Shown piece after piece: positions 37,062-45,846 of a stretch of 64,000 nt of DNA. Made by a program: the position numbers and the translations under genes. Numbering within the stretch: position 1 is the first letter of the stretch; each line of letters opens with the position of its first letter. This DNA comes from Prevotella sp. (GTDB lineage Bacteria; Bacteroidota; Bacteroidia; Bacteroidales; Bacteroidaceae), in the NCBI GenBank assembly GCA_017474515.1, contig JAFVHN010000041.1, positions 1 through 64,000 on the forward strand, read 5' to 3'. The notes below the pieces were generated by a model. That model was not told where the DNA came from, searched no databases, and saw only the letters and a list, made by a program, of their open reading frames with translations.

Positions 37062-38060
37062 TCAGAGCGCCTCGAGCATGTGCTTGAGCACCACCGAGCA
37101 CGATATTTCGCGGTTGGCGGCCTCGGGAATGACGATGGAGTTGGGACTCTCTATGACGTCGTCGGTGACAATGAGTCCGCGTCTCACGGGCAGGCAATGC
37201 ATGAACTTCCCGTTGTTGGTCCACGACATGTGCTCGGCGTCAACCGTCCACGACATGTCGCGCGAGGTGATTTTGCCGTAGTCGGCGGGGTTGGTGACGC
37301 CGGGGTTGCTCCAGTTCTTGGCGTAGATGAAGTCGGCACCCTGGAAAGCGCGGCGCTGGTCGTAATCTACCACGGCGTTTCCCACGAACTGCGGGTCGAG
37401 CTCGTAGCCCTCGGGGTGGGTGATGACCAGGTCCACGTCGGCGGCGTTCATCCACTGGGCGAAGCTGTTGGGCACGGCCTGCGGCAGGGCGCGGCAGTGA
37501 GGTGCCCAGGTGAGCACCACCTTCGGGCGCTTGCCGCCTTTTGCGGCGTTGTCCTCGCCACATACGGGCCTGCCCCAGCTCTCCTCGATGGTGATGAGGT
37601 CGGCGAAGGCCTGCAGGGGGTGGACTGTTGCCGTTTCCATGGCGAAGACGGGCCTGCCGCTATAGCGGATGAACTGCTGGAGCACCGTTTCGGCATAGTC
37701 GTATTCGCGGTCGGAGAGTCCGGCAAAGGAGCGTATGCCGATGATGTCGCAATAGCAGCCCATCACGGGAATGGCCTCGAGCAGGTGCTCGCTCTTGTCG
37801 CCGTCCATGATGACTCCGCGCTCGGTTTCCAGTTTCCACGCTCCGGCGTTGACGTCGAGCACGATGACGTTCATGCCGAGGTTCATGGCGGCCTTCTGCG
37901 TAGATAGGCGTGTGCGCAGGGAGTTGTTGAAGAAAATCATCAGCAGCGTCTTGTTTTTCCCAAGGTGCTGGAATTTGTATCTGTCGGCTTTTATTTCGCG
38001 TGCCTCGGCCATGGCTTTGTGCAGGGGCGCGATGTCGGATGCGTTGATGAAGGTTCTCAT
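37062..38060 (-). CDS. argF': N-succinylornithine (or N-acetylornithine) carbamoyltransferase
   Basis: 332-aa transcarbamylase of the Bacteroidetes/Xanthomonas type that acts on N-acylated ornithine. Carbamoyl-phosphate motif SLRTR (residues 47-51, replacing the STRT of ornithine transcarbamylase) and FMHCLPVRR are intact. Position 90, which is Pro in the Bacteroides fragilis succinyl enzyme and reported to set acyl specificity, is Ser here (GVIMDGDKS); the rest of that loop matches the succinyl type. Last gene of the cluster, followed by a hairpin terminator. Confidence 0.93.
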   Translation of the reverse strand: MRTFINASDIAPLHKAMAEAREIKADRYKFQHLGKNKTLLMIFFNNSLRTRLSTQKAAMNLGMNVIVLDVNAGAWKLETERGVIMDGDKSEHLLEAIPVMGCYCDIIGIRSFAGLSDREYDYAETVLQQFIRYSGRPVFAMETATVHPLQAFADLITIEESWGRPVCGEDNAAKGGKRPKVVLTWAPHCRALPQAVPNSFAQWMNAADVDLVITHPEGYELDPQFVGNAVVDYDQRRAFQGADFIYAKNWSNPGVTNPADYGKITSRDMSWTVDAEHMSWTNNGKFMHCLPVRRGLIVTDDVIESPNSIVIPEAANREISCSVVLKHMLEAL

Positions 38061-38094
38061 TATCGGTGATGGGGTTTTATGGGGTTGGTGAATA

Positions 38095-39339
38095 TTAGGG
38101 GCGGGTTTGTCCGCTGCCCTCGATGAGCCATTTGTAGGTGGTGATTTCCTCGAGGGCCATGGGTCCGCGTGGTCCCAGCTTCTGGGTGGAGATGCCTATT
38201 TCGGCGCCCAGCCCGAACTGTGCGCCGTCGGTGAAGCTGGTGGGCGCGTTCCAATAGACGCAGGCGGCATCGACACTGGCCTGGAAACGCCGGGCCGCCG
38301 CCGTGTCGGCGGTGATGATGGCCTCGCTGTGCCCGCTGCCGTAGCGGTCGATGTGTGCCAGGGCATCCTCCAGGGAGTCAACGGCTTTCAGGGCCATTTT
38401 GTAGTCCATGAACTCGGTGCCGAAGCTTTCGGGGGTGGCGTGTTGCAGATGCGGATATTTGCCGTCGAGGGCGGCGAAAGTGCGTTCGTCGGCATAGATG
38501 ACGACGTTTTTTTCGGCCAGGGGTGCCACCAGCTCGTCGAGACGTTGTAGGTTGTCGAGGGCCTGGGCGTGCACCAACAGGCAGTCGAGGGCGTTGCACA
38601 CCGACACGCGGCGCGTCTTGGCGTTCATCACGATGCGGCGGCCCATCTCCAGGTCGCCGTTGATGTCGAAATAGGTGTTCACCACGCCGGCGCCGGTCTC
38701 TATGACGGGAATGCGTGCGGTGTTGCGCACGAAGTCGATGAGCTTTCGGCCTCCGCGCGGTATGCAGAGGTCCACATATCCCACGGCGTTGAGCATCTGA
38801 GCCGTGGCCTCGTGGGTTGACGGCAGCAGGGTGACGGCCTCGGGGCATACGCCCCTTTTCCGGAGCACTTCGTGGATGAGCGCTACGGCCTCGGTGTTCG
38901 ACTGCTCGGCGTCGCGTCCGCCTTTCAGCAGGCATGCGTTACCGCTTTTGAAACACAGTGAGAATACGTCGAAGGTGACGTTCGGCCGCGCCTCGTAGAT
39001 GATGCCGATGACGCCGAAGGGCACCGCCACGCGCCTCAGGCGCAGCCCGTTGGGCAATGTCCGCTCTTTCGACACATGGCCCAGGGGGGAGGGCAGTGTG
39101 GCCACGTTGCGCATGTCGGCGGCGATGGCCTCCAGCCGGCTGTCGGTGAGCTGCAGGCGGTCGTAGAGCGGGTTGGTGCGCTCCATTCGCGCCAGGTCCT
39201 GTTGGTTGGCCTTCAGCAGGCGCTCCTTGTTGTCCACGATGGCCTGTGCCACGTCGCGCAGGATGTCGTTGCGCAAGGTGTCGTCGAGGGTGGCCACGAG
39301 CTTGCTTGCGTATTTTGCTTTTTCAAATAATGCTTGCAT
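38095..39339 (-). CDS. proA: Gamma-glutamyl phosphate reductase
   Basis: 414-aa NADPH-dependent enzyme, second step of proline synthesis, making glutamate 5-semialdehyde. Aldehyde-dehydrogenase fold with [26 protein letters not shown] and [13 protein letters not shown] (catalytic Cys). Length is standard (E. coli 417). 21 bases downstream of proB. Its leader carries AACCCCATCACCCC. Confidence 0.97.
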   Translation of the reverse strand: MQALFEKAKYASKLVATLDDTLRNDILRDVAQAIVDNKERLLKANQQDLARMERTNPLYDRLQLTDSRLEAIAADMRNVATLPSPLGHVSKERTLPNGLRLRRVAVPFGVIGIIYEARPNVTFDVFSLCFKSGNACLLKGGRDAEQSNTEAVALIHEVLRKRGVCPEAVTLLPSTHEATAQMLNAVGYVDLCIPRGGRKLIDFVRNTARIPVIETGAGVVNTYFDINGDLEMGRRIVMNAKTRRVSVCNALDCLLVHAQALDNLQRLDELVAPLAEKNVVIYADERTFAALDGKYPHLQHATPESFGTEFMDYKMALKAVDSLEDALAHIDRYGSGHSEAIITADTAAARRFQASVDAACVYWNAPTSFTDGAQFGLGAEIGISTQKLGPRGPMALEEITTYKWLIEGSGQTRP

Positions 39340-39360
39340 TTTCTGGGGGTGATGGGGTTT

Positions 39361-40146
39361 TTATAGGGTGGCTTTAAATTCGGTGTGGGGGGTGAGGGCG
39401 GGGCGCTCCATCAGGTCGGGAAGGATGTTGTCGCGCTCGCCATTGGCAATGATGACGCGTATGCCCGCCTGCTGAAGTTTCGACGCCGTGGTGTATTTGG
39501 AGTGCATGCCTCCCCGCCCGAAGGCGCTCTTTTCGGGCTGTATGAACTGGCTCAGGTCTTGCCCGGGCAGCACCTTTTCTATGAGCTTCGCGTCGGGGTC
39601 GTCGGGGTGCGAGGTGTAGATGCCGTCGATGTTTGAGAGCAGGATGAGCGTGTCGGCGGCCATCATCTGGGCGATGAGTCCGCTCAGCTCGTCGTTGTCG
39701 GTGAACATCAGCTCGGTGACGCTTACCGTGTCGTTTTCGTTGACGATGGGGAGCACGCCGTTTTCAAGCATCACGGCCATGCACGCCCGTTGGTTGCTGT
39801 ACTGCTCGCCCGGCTCGAAGTTTTCCTTCATGGTGAGCACCTGTCCAACGTGTATGCCGTATTCGCGGAAGAGGTCGTAGTAGAGTCCCACGAGCTTCAC
39901 CTGCCCCACGGCGGAGAAGAGCTGCCGTTGTTCCACCGAATCGAGGGTGTGGCCGAGGGCGTGGTCAACGGTGAGCTCGCGCCGTCCGCAGGCCACGGCT
40001 CCCGAGCTGACCAGGATGACCTCCATGCCGTTTTTCCTCAGCCATGCCACCTGGTCCACGAGTGCCGACATGCGCGTGACGTCGAGCTTGCCGTCGCTTC
40101 GCGTCAGCACGTTGGAGCCCACTTTGATGACAATACGTTTTTCCAT
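39361..40146 (-). CDS. proB: Glutamate 5-kinase without PUA domain
   Basis: 261-aa amino-acid kinase that makes gamma-glutamyl phosphate and is normally inhibited by proline. Motifs: KVGSNVLTR near the N-terminus, LVSSGAVACG, NENDTVS, GRGGMHSKYTTA. E. coli ProB (367 aa) has a C-terminal PUA domain that is absent here; the frame ends normally, so this is a natural short form. I start at MEKRIVIK (40146), 7 bases after the acyl-CoA synthetase gene; the longer frame overlaps that gene by about 80 bases. Confidence 0.95.
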   Translation of the reverse strand: MEKRIVIKVGSNVLTRSDGKLDVTRMSALVDQVAWLRKNGMEVILVSSGAVACGRRELTVDHALGHTLDSVEQRQLFSAVGQVKLVGLYYDLFREYGIHVGQVLTMKENFEPGEQYSNQRACMAVMLENGVLPIVNENDTVSVTELMFTDNDELSGLIAQMMAADTLILLSNIDGIYTSHPDDPDAKLIEKVLPGQDLSQFIQPEKSAFGRGGMHSKYTTASKLQQAGIRVIIANGERDNILPDLMERPALTPHTEFKATL

Positions 40147-40153
40147 GCCTTCA

Positions 40154-41833
40154 CTATTTTGCCTCGTCCTTGCGGCGGATTTCCACGCGCCGTATTTTTC
40201 CGCTGATGGTCTTGGGCAGTTCGTCCACAAATTCAATGATGCGCGGGTATTTGTAGGGCGCCGTGACGCGCTTGACGTGTTGTTGCAACTCCTTGACGAG
40301 CGGCTCGCCGGCCTTGTCTTTCCATTCCTTTCCGAGCACCACGGTGGCCTTCACCACCATTCCGCGGATGTCGTCGGGCACGCCGGTGATGGCACATTCC
40401 ACCACGGCAGGGTGTGTCATCAGTGCCGACTCCACCTCGAAGGGCCCTATGCGGTAGCCGCTGGACTTGATGACGTCGTCGATGCGTCCCTCAAACCAGT
40501 AGTAGCCGTCCTCGTCGCGCCACGCCATGTCGCCGGTGTGGTAGATGCCGTCGTGCCATGCCTCGCGGGTGAGTTCCTCGTCGCGGTAGTATTCCTTGAA
40601 CAGGCCGATGGGCTTGTTGTTGCCGGCCCTCACCACGATTTCGCCTTTTTCACCGTCTTCGCACGGCGTGCCGTCGGCGCGGAGCAGGTCGATGTCGTAT
40701 TGCGCGTTGGGCATGCCCATGCTTCCGGGTTTCGGCGTCATCCATGGGAACGTGCCAAGGGTCATGGTGGTTTCGGTCTGGCCGAAGCCTTCCATCATGC
40801 GGATGCCGGTCTTTTCCAGGAACTTGTCGAACACGGCGGGGTTGAGGGCCTCGCCGGCCGTGGTGCAATATTCCAGGCTGCTGAGGTCGTACTGGCTGAG
40901 GTCCTCGCGAATCATGAAACGATAGATGGTGGGCGGTGCGCAAAACGACGTCACGCGGTATTTCTCCATCTGCCTGAGCAAGGTGTCGGCGTTGAACTTC
41001 TCGTGGTCGAACACGAACACGGTGGCTCCGGCGAACCATTGCCCGTAGAACTTTCCCCAAACGGCTTTTCCCCAGCCGGTGTCGGCCACAGTGAGGTGGA
41101 GCGAGCCCGGATGCAGGTTGTGCCAGAACACGCCGGTGGTGAGGTGGCCCAGGGCGTAGAGGAAGTCGTGGGCCACCATTTTCGGCTCGCCGCTTGTGCC
41201 GCTGGTGAAGTACATGAGCATGGTGTCGCTGTTCTCATTCTTTTCTGAGGGGCGCACGAAGGGCGGCGCGAGGGGACATTCCTTTTGCCAGTCGTGCCAG
41301 CCGGCGGGTAAGTGCTGGTTGTCGGACGACACCGTTGACGATACGGCCACGAGCGTTTCGACGGTGGGGCTGTCGGGCATGGCGGCCTCCACTTGCGACA
41401 TGACGTAGGGGTCGTCAACGCAGACGATGGCCTTCACGCTGGCCCGGGTGTTGCGGTAAACGATGTCGTGGCGCGTCAGCATGTGGGTGGCGGGAATGAC
41501 CACGGCGCCCAGCTTGTGGAGGGCCAGCATGACCGTCCACCACTCATAGCGCCGCTTGAGGATGAGCATGACGGGGTCGCCCTTGCCAATGCCAAGCTGT
41601 TGCAGATAGCTGGCGGCCTGGTCGCTTTCTTCTTTTAGGCGGGCAAAGGTGGTTCTTATCTCCGCACCCTCGTCGTTGGTCCACAACAGGGCCAGGCCGT
41701 CGGGGTTCTCGGCCGCCCAGACATCCATCACGTCGTAGGCGAAGTTGAAATGCTCGGGGATGATGAATTGCAGGTGTTCCCGGTAATCTTCGGTAGAAAC
41801 GAATGATGTCTGGCGTAAAAAACGTTCTAACAT
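40154..41833 (-). CDS. Acyl-CoA synthetase, medium-chain (ACSM) type
   Basis: 559-aa AMP-forming adenylate enzyme. P-loop YFTSGTSGEPKMVAHD, core motif EGFGQTETT, hinge DEDGYYWFEGRIDDVIKSSGYRIGP and catalytic Lys in PKTISGKIRR are all present. Predicted to charge a carboxylic acid with CoA; the ACSM-like subgroup uses medium-chain, aryl or short-chain acids. Preceded by an HTH-cupin regulator 28 bases upstream and followed by proB 7 bases downstream, so it sits inside the proline cluster with no clear pathway link. Cytoplasmic. Confidence 0.9.
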   Translation of the reverse strand: MLERFLRQTSFVSTEDYREHLQFIIPEHFNFAYDVMDVWAAENPDGLALLWTNDEGAEIRTTFARLKEESDQAASYLQQLGIGKGDPVMLILKRRYEWWTVMLALHKLGAVVIPATHMLTRHDIVYRNTRASVKAIVCVDDPYVMSQVEAAMPDSPTVETLVAVSSTVSSDNQHLPAGWHDWQKECPLAPPFVRPSEKNENSDTMLMYFTSGTSGEPKMVAHDFLYALGHLTTGVFWHNLHPGSLHLTVADTGWGKAVWGKFYGQWFAGATVFVFDHEKFNADTLLRQMEKYRVTSFCAPPTIYRFMIREDLSQYDLSSLEYCTTAGEALNPAVFDKFLEKTGIRMMEGFGQTETTMTLGTFPWMTPKPGSMGMPNAQYDIDLLRADGTPCEDGEKGEIVVRAGNNKPIGLFKEYYRDEELTREAWHDGIYHTGDMAWRDEDGYYWFEGRIDDVIKSSGYRIGPFEVESALMTHPAVVECAITGVPDDIRGMVVKATVVLGKEWKDKAGEPLVKELQQHVKRVTAPYKYPRIIEFVDELPKTISGKIRRVEIRRKDEAK

Positions 41834-41861
41834 TTTTATGGGGTGATGGGGTTAATGGGTT

Positions 41862-42416
41862 TTAGAAAATGATGGCAAGGAAACTCACCGGCTTGTTGCC
41901 GAGGGCACGCATGCCGTGGGGCTGGGTGGCATCAAAGTAGATGCTGTCGCCCTCGTTGAGCACCAGTGTCTTGCTGCCGATGGTGAGTTGCAAAGTTCCC
42001 TCGGTCACCATGTTAAATTCCTGGCCTTCATGTGAGTTCCGCTCCACGGGGGCGCTGTCGTCCTTGGGTTCCACATAGACCATGAAGGGGTCGGCCTTGC
42101 GCCCTCTGAAGCCTGCTGCCAGACTTTGGTATTTGTAGGCTTTCCGTCGTTCCACGCTTTGTCCCTGGCCTTTGCGGGTGAGGTAGTATGAACTCATGTG
42201 CGGCTCTTCGCCAAAGAGCAGCACGTCGAGGTCCACGCCGTAGTGCTTGGCTATTTTCTGAAGGTTGCTCACCGAGAGGTCGCTCTCGCCGTTTTCCATG
42301 TCGAGGTAGGCCTGCAGGGAGATGCCGCAGAGGTCGGCCACTTCCTGAGGTTCGATGTCGAGCACATCGCGGAGGCCTTTCAGTCGCTCGCCTATTTGTT
42401 TGATTGCTTCTTCCAT
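41862..42416 (-). CDS. XRE-type regulator with cupin sensor domain
   Basis: 184-aa transcription factor. Residues ~7-65 form a helix-turn-helix (LDIEPQEVADLCGISLQAYLDMENGESD); residues ~115-184 a cupin (HEGQEFNMVTEGTLQL, LNEGDSIYFDATQPHGM), the usual small-ligand sensor. Directly upstream of the acyl-CoA synthetase gene and likely its regulator. The same two-gene layout recurs at 51431-53743. The ligand may be an acyl compound (inference). Confidence 0.9.
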   Translation of the reverse strand: MEEAIKQIGERLKGLRDVLDIEPQEVADLCGISLQAYLDMENGESDLSVSNLQKIAKHYGVDLDVLLFGEEPHMSSYYLTRKGQGQSVERRKAYKYQSLAAGFRGRKADPFMVYVEPKDDSAPVERNSHEGQEFNMVTEGTLQLTIGSKTLVLNEGDSIYFDATQPHGMRALGNKPVSFLAIIF

Positions 42417-42442
42417 TGTGATTGTGGGTTGATGGGGTTAAG

Positions 42443-43225
42443 TTATTTTGCTCCGGCTTTCAGTCCGCGGATGACGGCGCTGGTGAAGCCGGCGTGTTCC
42501 ATTTCGTTGAGACCCTTGATGGTCACTCCGCCGGGCGTGGCCACCAGGTCGATGGCTTGCTCGGGGTGCATGCCGCTTTCTTCAAGGAGCATCACGGCGC
42601 CTTTCATGGTCTGCATGACGATGTCCTTGGCGTCGTCGGCGCGGAAGCCCAGTTCCACACCACCTTCCGCGGCGGCGCGGATGTAGCGCATGGCGTAGGC
42701 AATGCCGCACGAGGCCAGCGTGGTGCCGGCGGCCAGATGCTTTTCGTCGGTGATGATCACTTTGCCCATGGCCTCGAAGAGCGCCGCCACTTGTTCTGTC
42801 TGTTGTGATGCCTTCGCAACACATGGGACGAGGAAGGTCATGGACTGCAGTTGTGCAATGGCAATGTTGGGAATGGCCAGGAAGAACGGCGGACAGTCGG
42901 GTCCCGCCCATTGCCTGATGTTTTCGGAAGAAGTGCGGGCGGCCACCACGACGAGAATTTTCTGTGTGGAGGCAATGGCGGTTGAGATGTTCTCAATGAC
43001 GCCCTGCACCAACCATGGTTTCACCACTACGAACACCACGTCGGCGCTCTCGGCGGCCAGCACGTTGTCGGCGGTTACGCTGACGCCAGCCTTGGCAAAT
43101 TTGTCGGTCACCCTTGTTGACGGGTCGGCCACGGTGATGTCGTCGTTGCTGAAGCGTCCACATTTGAGCAGACCTTCCACAATGGCACCGCCCATGGCGC
43201 CTGCTCCTATTACTGAAATTTTCAT
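42443..43225 (-). CDS. proC: Pyrroline-5-carboxylate reductase
   Basis: 260-aa NAD(P)H-dependent enzyme, last step of proline synthesis. Rossmann motif IGAGAMGGAIVEGLL at the N-terminus, VVKPWLV, PNIAIAQLQSM, and the C-terminal signature ATPGGVTIKGLNEME. The ATG overlaps the stop of the pectate lyase gene (ATGA at 43222-43225), so it is translationally coupled to that unrelated gene. Confidence 0.96.
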   Translation of the reverse strand: MKISVIGAGAMGGAIVEGLLKCGRFSNDDITVADPSTRVTDKFAKAGVSVTADNVLAAESADVVFVVVKPWLVQGVIENISTAIASTQKILVVVAARTSSENIRQWAGPDCPPFFLAIPNIAIAQLQSMTFLVPCVAKASQQTEQVAALFEAMGKVIITDEKHLAAGTTLASCGIAYAMRYIRAAAEGGVELGFRADDAKDIVMQTMKGAVMLLEESGMHPEQAIDLVATPGGVTIKGLNEMEHAGFTSAVIRGLKAGAK

Positions 43226-44583
43226 ATCTGTTTGTTATAGAATGATTTTCCGCTTTTAATAATGATGCCCTGGGTGTGCTGGCCAATCAGCTGTCCGGCG
43301 GCGTTATAGCAGGCGGCCTTTTCCTCTTTCTTGTCGTTTGAGGCCTCCTTGATGCCTGTCAGCACATTGTCGAGCGTCGCCCCGGCACCCTGCGTGGCCT
43401 GAAGGATTTCGGGCACCTGTTCGGGCGAGAAGAAAGTGTAAGGGTAGGGCACTTCCAGCGACTGGTCCGTGTTTTTCTTGTTAGAATATGTTCCGAAGTT
43501 GACGTTCTGCCGAAGCACATAGAGGTTGTCGCTGCCGTTGCCCGGCCTGAACGGGTTTTTTACGCCATTTTCGGCATAGTTGCCTTCCGCCAGGGCCTGA
43601 GAGCCATCGGCCAGTCCGATGCAGAAATTGTTATTGGGGCAGTTGTAATAATTGTTCAGGGCATGCAACCGCATACCCCTTCCCCACGGCATGCGCCCTT
43701 TGCATCCGTTGCCCCAGATGTTGTATGCAAAGGTGACATATTGCAGGTTGTTGTCTCTCCAGAAAATGCCGTTCGACAGGGGGTGCGAGAAACTGCGCTC
43801 CGTATATCGGAACACGTTCCACGAATAGGTGACAAATTGCGGGTTGCCTTCGCGATAGCCGCTGTCGAGGTTTCCGTCCATGCCGTCGATAAATTCGCAA
43901 TGGTCAATCCACACATGAGTGCCGCCGTTGTTTGAAATCAGGTCGGCGCCGCCGATGTCCACGCTCCCCGGCCCCACGAAGGTGAGGTTGCGGATGATGA
44001 TGTTCTCGTCGGAGGAATTCATGATGAAGATGCCGGCGTTGCGGTAGTTCTCCTGGCTGTCGCCTGTCAGGTCGATGAGCAATTGACGGGTGTGCAGCTC
44101 GCATGCCTCGCCCACGGTCTTGCCGTTGCTGAGTGTGCCGCCGGAACCTGCCTGTGTGGAGTATTGGTCAAGGTTGGCAGCCTCGAGCGCTGCCTTTATC
44201 TCTGGTGTGAGCACCCATTGCGTACAAAGGCGGGCATTGTTGCGCCCCAAGATGGTCTTGTTGCGGGCATTGCTGATGGTGGCTGACTTGTCGAATACGA
44301 AGTCGCCCTGTGAGCCGTCGAGGATGATGATGTCGAAATTGCTGATGGCGTTGACCACCTTCTGACGGTCGTTGCCGGTGGCATAGAGCACCGTTCGCCT
44401 CGGGTTGTCGTTGCCCTCGCCGCCGTTCATGGCATAGGCGGTGCCGTCGGGCGTGCTGCAAGTGGCCCATCCGAAAGGTTCGAGGTTGTTGCCCGCGCCG
44501 TCCGTCTGTGCGGCCGCCGGCATCGTTATGGCCATCATGCCAAGGCACAATGCCGATGAAAGGAATAATCTCAATGCCCGCAT
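43222..44583 (-). CDS. Secreted pectate lyase, PL1 family
   Basis: 453-aa exported polysaccharide lyase cleaving polygalacturonan by beta-elimination. Signal peptide residues 1-25 (ending AAAQ). Parallel beta-helix core with IIIRNLTFVGPG, the Ca2+-binding HVWIDHCEFIDGMDGNLD (residues ~218-235) and FSHPLSNGIFW. The last ~40 residues (AACYNAAGQLIGQHTQGIIIKSGKSF) form a sorting-type tail. The gene lies 7 bases after argD and overlaps proC, inside an amino-acid synthesis operon, which is unexpected. Confidence 0.88.
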   Translation of the reverse strand: MRALRLFLSSALCLGMMAITMPAAAQTDGAGNNLEPFGWATCSTPDGTAYAMNGGEGNDNPRRTVLYATGNDRQKVVNAISNFDIIILDGSQGDFVFDKSATISNARNKTILGRNNARLCTQWVLTPEIKAALEAANLDQYSTQAGSGGTLSNGKTVGEACELHTRQLLIDLTGDSQENYRNAGIFIMNSSDENIIIRNLTFVGPGSVDIGGADLISNNGGTHVWIDHCEFIDGMDGNLDSGYREGNPQFVTYSWNVFRYTERSFSHPLSNGIFWRDNNLQYVTFAYNIWGNGCKGRMPWGRGMRLHALNNYYNCPNNNFCIGLADGSQALAEGNYAENGVKNPFRPGNGSDNLYVLRQNVNFGTYSNKKNTDQSLEVPYPYTFFSPEQVPEILQATQGAGATLDNVLTGIKEASNDKKEEKAACYNAAGQLIGQHTQGIIIKSGKSFYNKQI

Positions 44584-44590
44584 ACGCTCC

Positions 44591-45736
44591 TTATTTATTG
44601 ATATTCAAACATTTGGTGAACCGGCAGATGAAGTCGTCGGCCTCGTCTTTCGACAGGCACAACGGCGGCAAAAGCCGTAGCACGTTCGTGCCGGCACATC
44701 CCGTAAAGCAATGTTCGTTGTAGATGAGCGGCTGCCGCACCTCCTTGTGGGGAATGTCGAGGTCGATGCCGATTATCAGTCCGCGGCCACGCACGTCGGT
44801 GATATGAGGCTCTTCCTGTTGCAATGCCTTCAGCCGGCCGATGAGATAGTCGCCGGTCTGCAGTGCATTCTCCACGAGCCGTTCCTCTTCAAACACGTCG
44901 AGCACGGCCAGCGCGGCGGCACACGCCAGGTGGTTTCCGCCGAAGGTGGTGCCCAGCTGCCCGTAGGCCGGCTTGAAGTCGGGCGAAATGAGCACGCCGC
45001 CCATGGGGAATCCGTTGGCAATGCCTTTGGCCACGGTGATGATGTCGGGCCGTATGCCCAGCCATTGGTGGGCGAAGAACCGTCCGCTGCGCCCGTAGCC
45101 GCATTGTATTTCGTCGCAGATGAGCACCGTGCCGTGTTCGCGACAGGCCTCCTGCAATCCTTTGGCAAACGCTTCGTCAACCATCTGAATGCCGCCCACG
45201 CCCTGTATGCACTCCAGGATGACGGCGCACACGTCGCCTTTCTCAATCTCCGACACCCAGGCCGGCAGGTCGTTCAGCGGCAGATAGGTGACGTGGCCGT
45301 TGGCATTGATGGGCGCAATGATTTTCGGGTTGTCGGTCGCCTCCACGGCCAGCGAGGTGCGTCCGTGGAACGCTTTGCGCGCCGACAATACGCGTGTGCG
45401 CCCCGTGGTGAACGATGCCAGCTTCAGGGCGTTTTCGTTGGCCTCGGCACCGCTGTTGATGAGAAACAGCTGGTAGTCGTCGTAGCCGCTGATGCGCCCC
45501 AGGCGCTCGGCCAGTTCCACTTGCAGAAGGTTCTTCACCGAGTTGGAGTAGAAGCCGAGCCTGCCCAGTTGCTCCGTCACCTTTTCTATATAATGCGGGT
45601 GCGAGTGGCCGATGCTGATGACGGCATGGCCGCCGTAGAGGTCGAGGTATTCCTGACCTTTGTCGTCCCATACCTTGCACCCTTTGCCCTTGACGATGTT
45701 CACATCGAAAAGGGGATACACGTCGAATAGTTTCAT
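44591..45736 (-). CDS. argD: Acetylornithine/succinylornithine aminotransferase
   Basis: 381-aa PLP-dependent class III aminotransferase of arginine synthesis. Motifs: DLYGGHAVISIGHSHP, NSGAEANENALKLA, KAFHGRTSLA, ICDEIQCGYGRSG and VAKGIANGFPMGG with the PLP Lys. Probably uses the N-succinyl intermediate, as in other Bacteroidales. It has its own -7 box (45760-45767) and may start a second transcript of the cluster. Confidence 0.96.
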   Translation of the reverse strand: MKLFDVYPLFDVNIVKGKGCKVWDDKGQEYLDLYGGHAVISIGHSHPHYIEKVTEQLGRLGFYSNSVKNLLQVELAERLGRISGYDDYQLFLINSGAEANENALKLASFTTGRTRVLSARKAFHGRTSLAVEATDNPKIIAPINANGHVTYLPLNDLPAWVSEIEKGDVCAVILECIQGVGGIQMVDEAFAKGLQEACREHGTVLICDEIQCGYGRSGRFFAHQWLGIRPDIITVAKGIANGFPMGGVLISPDFKPAYGQLGTTFGGNHLACAAALAVLDVFEEERLVENALQTGDYLIGRLKALQQEEPHITDVRGRGLIIGIDLDIPHKEVRQPLIYNEHCFTGCAGTNVLRLLPPLCLSKDEADDFICRFTKCLNINK

Positions 45737-45759
45737 TATAATAATATGTTAAACGGCTG

Positions 45760-45767
45760 CAAATATA
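45760..45767 (-). promoter_or_regulatory. -7 box TATATTTG of argD
   Basis: Minus-strand TAnnTTTG match 24 bases before argD, in the 110-base gap after argC. No -33 element is seen. Confidence 0.5.
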
Positions 45768-45846
45768 AATATAATACGCGAATTATAAGCCAGCCGGATA
45801 AAGAATTTTCTTTTTTTCTTTAGGGGAAAATCTTTACAACGACACC

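Noticed and set aside
39361-40236. Longer ProB starting at 40236
   Set aside because: Overlaps the acyl-CoA synthetase 3' end by about 80 bases and adds residues not found in the kinase family.
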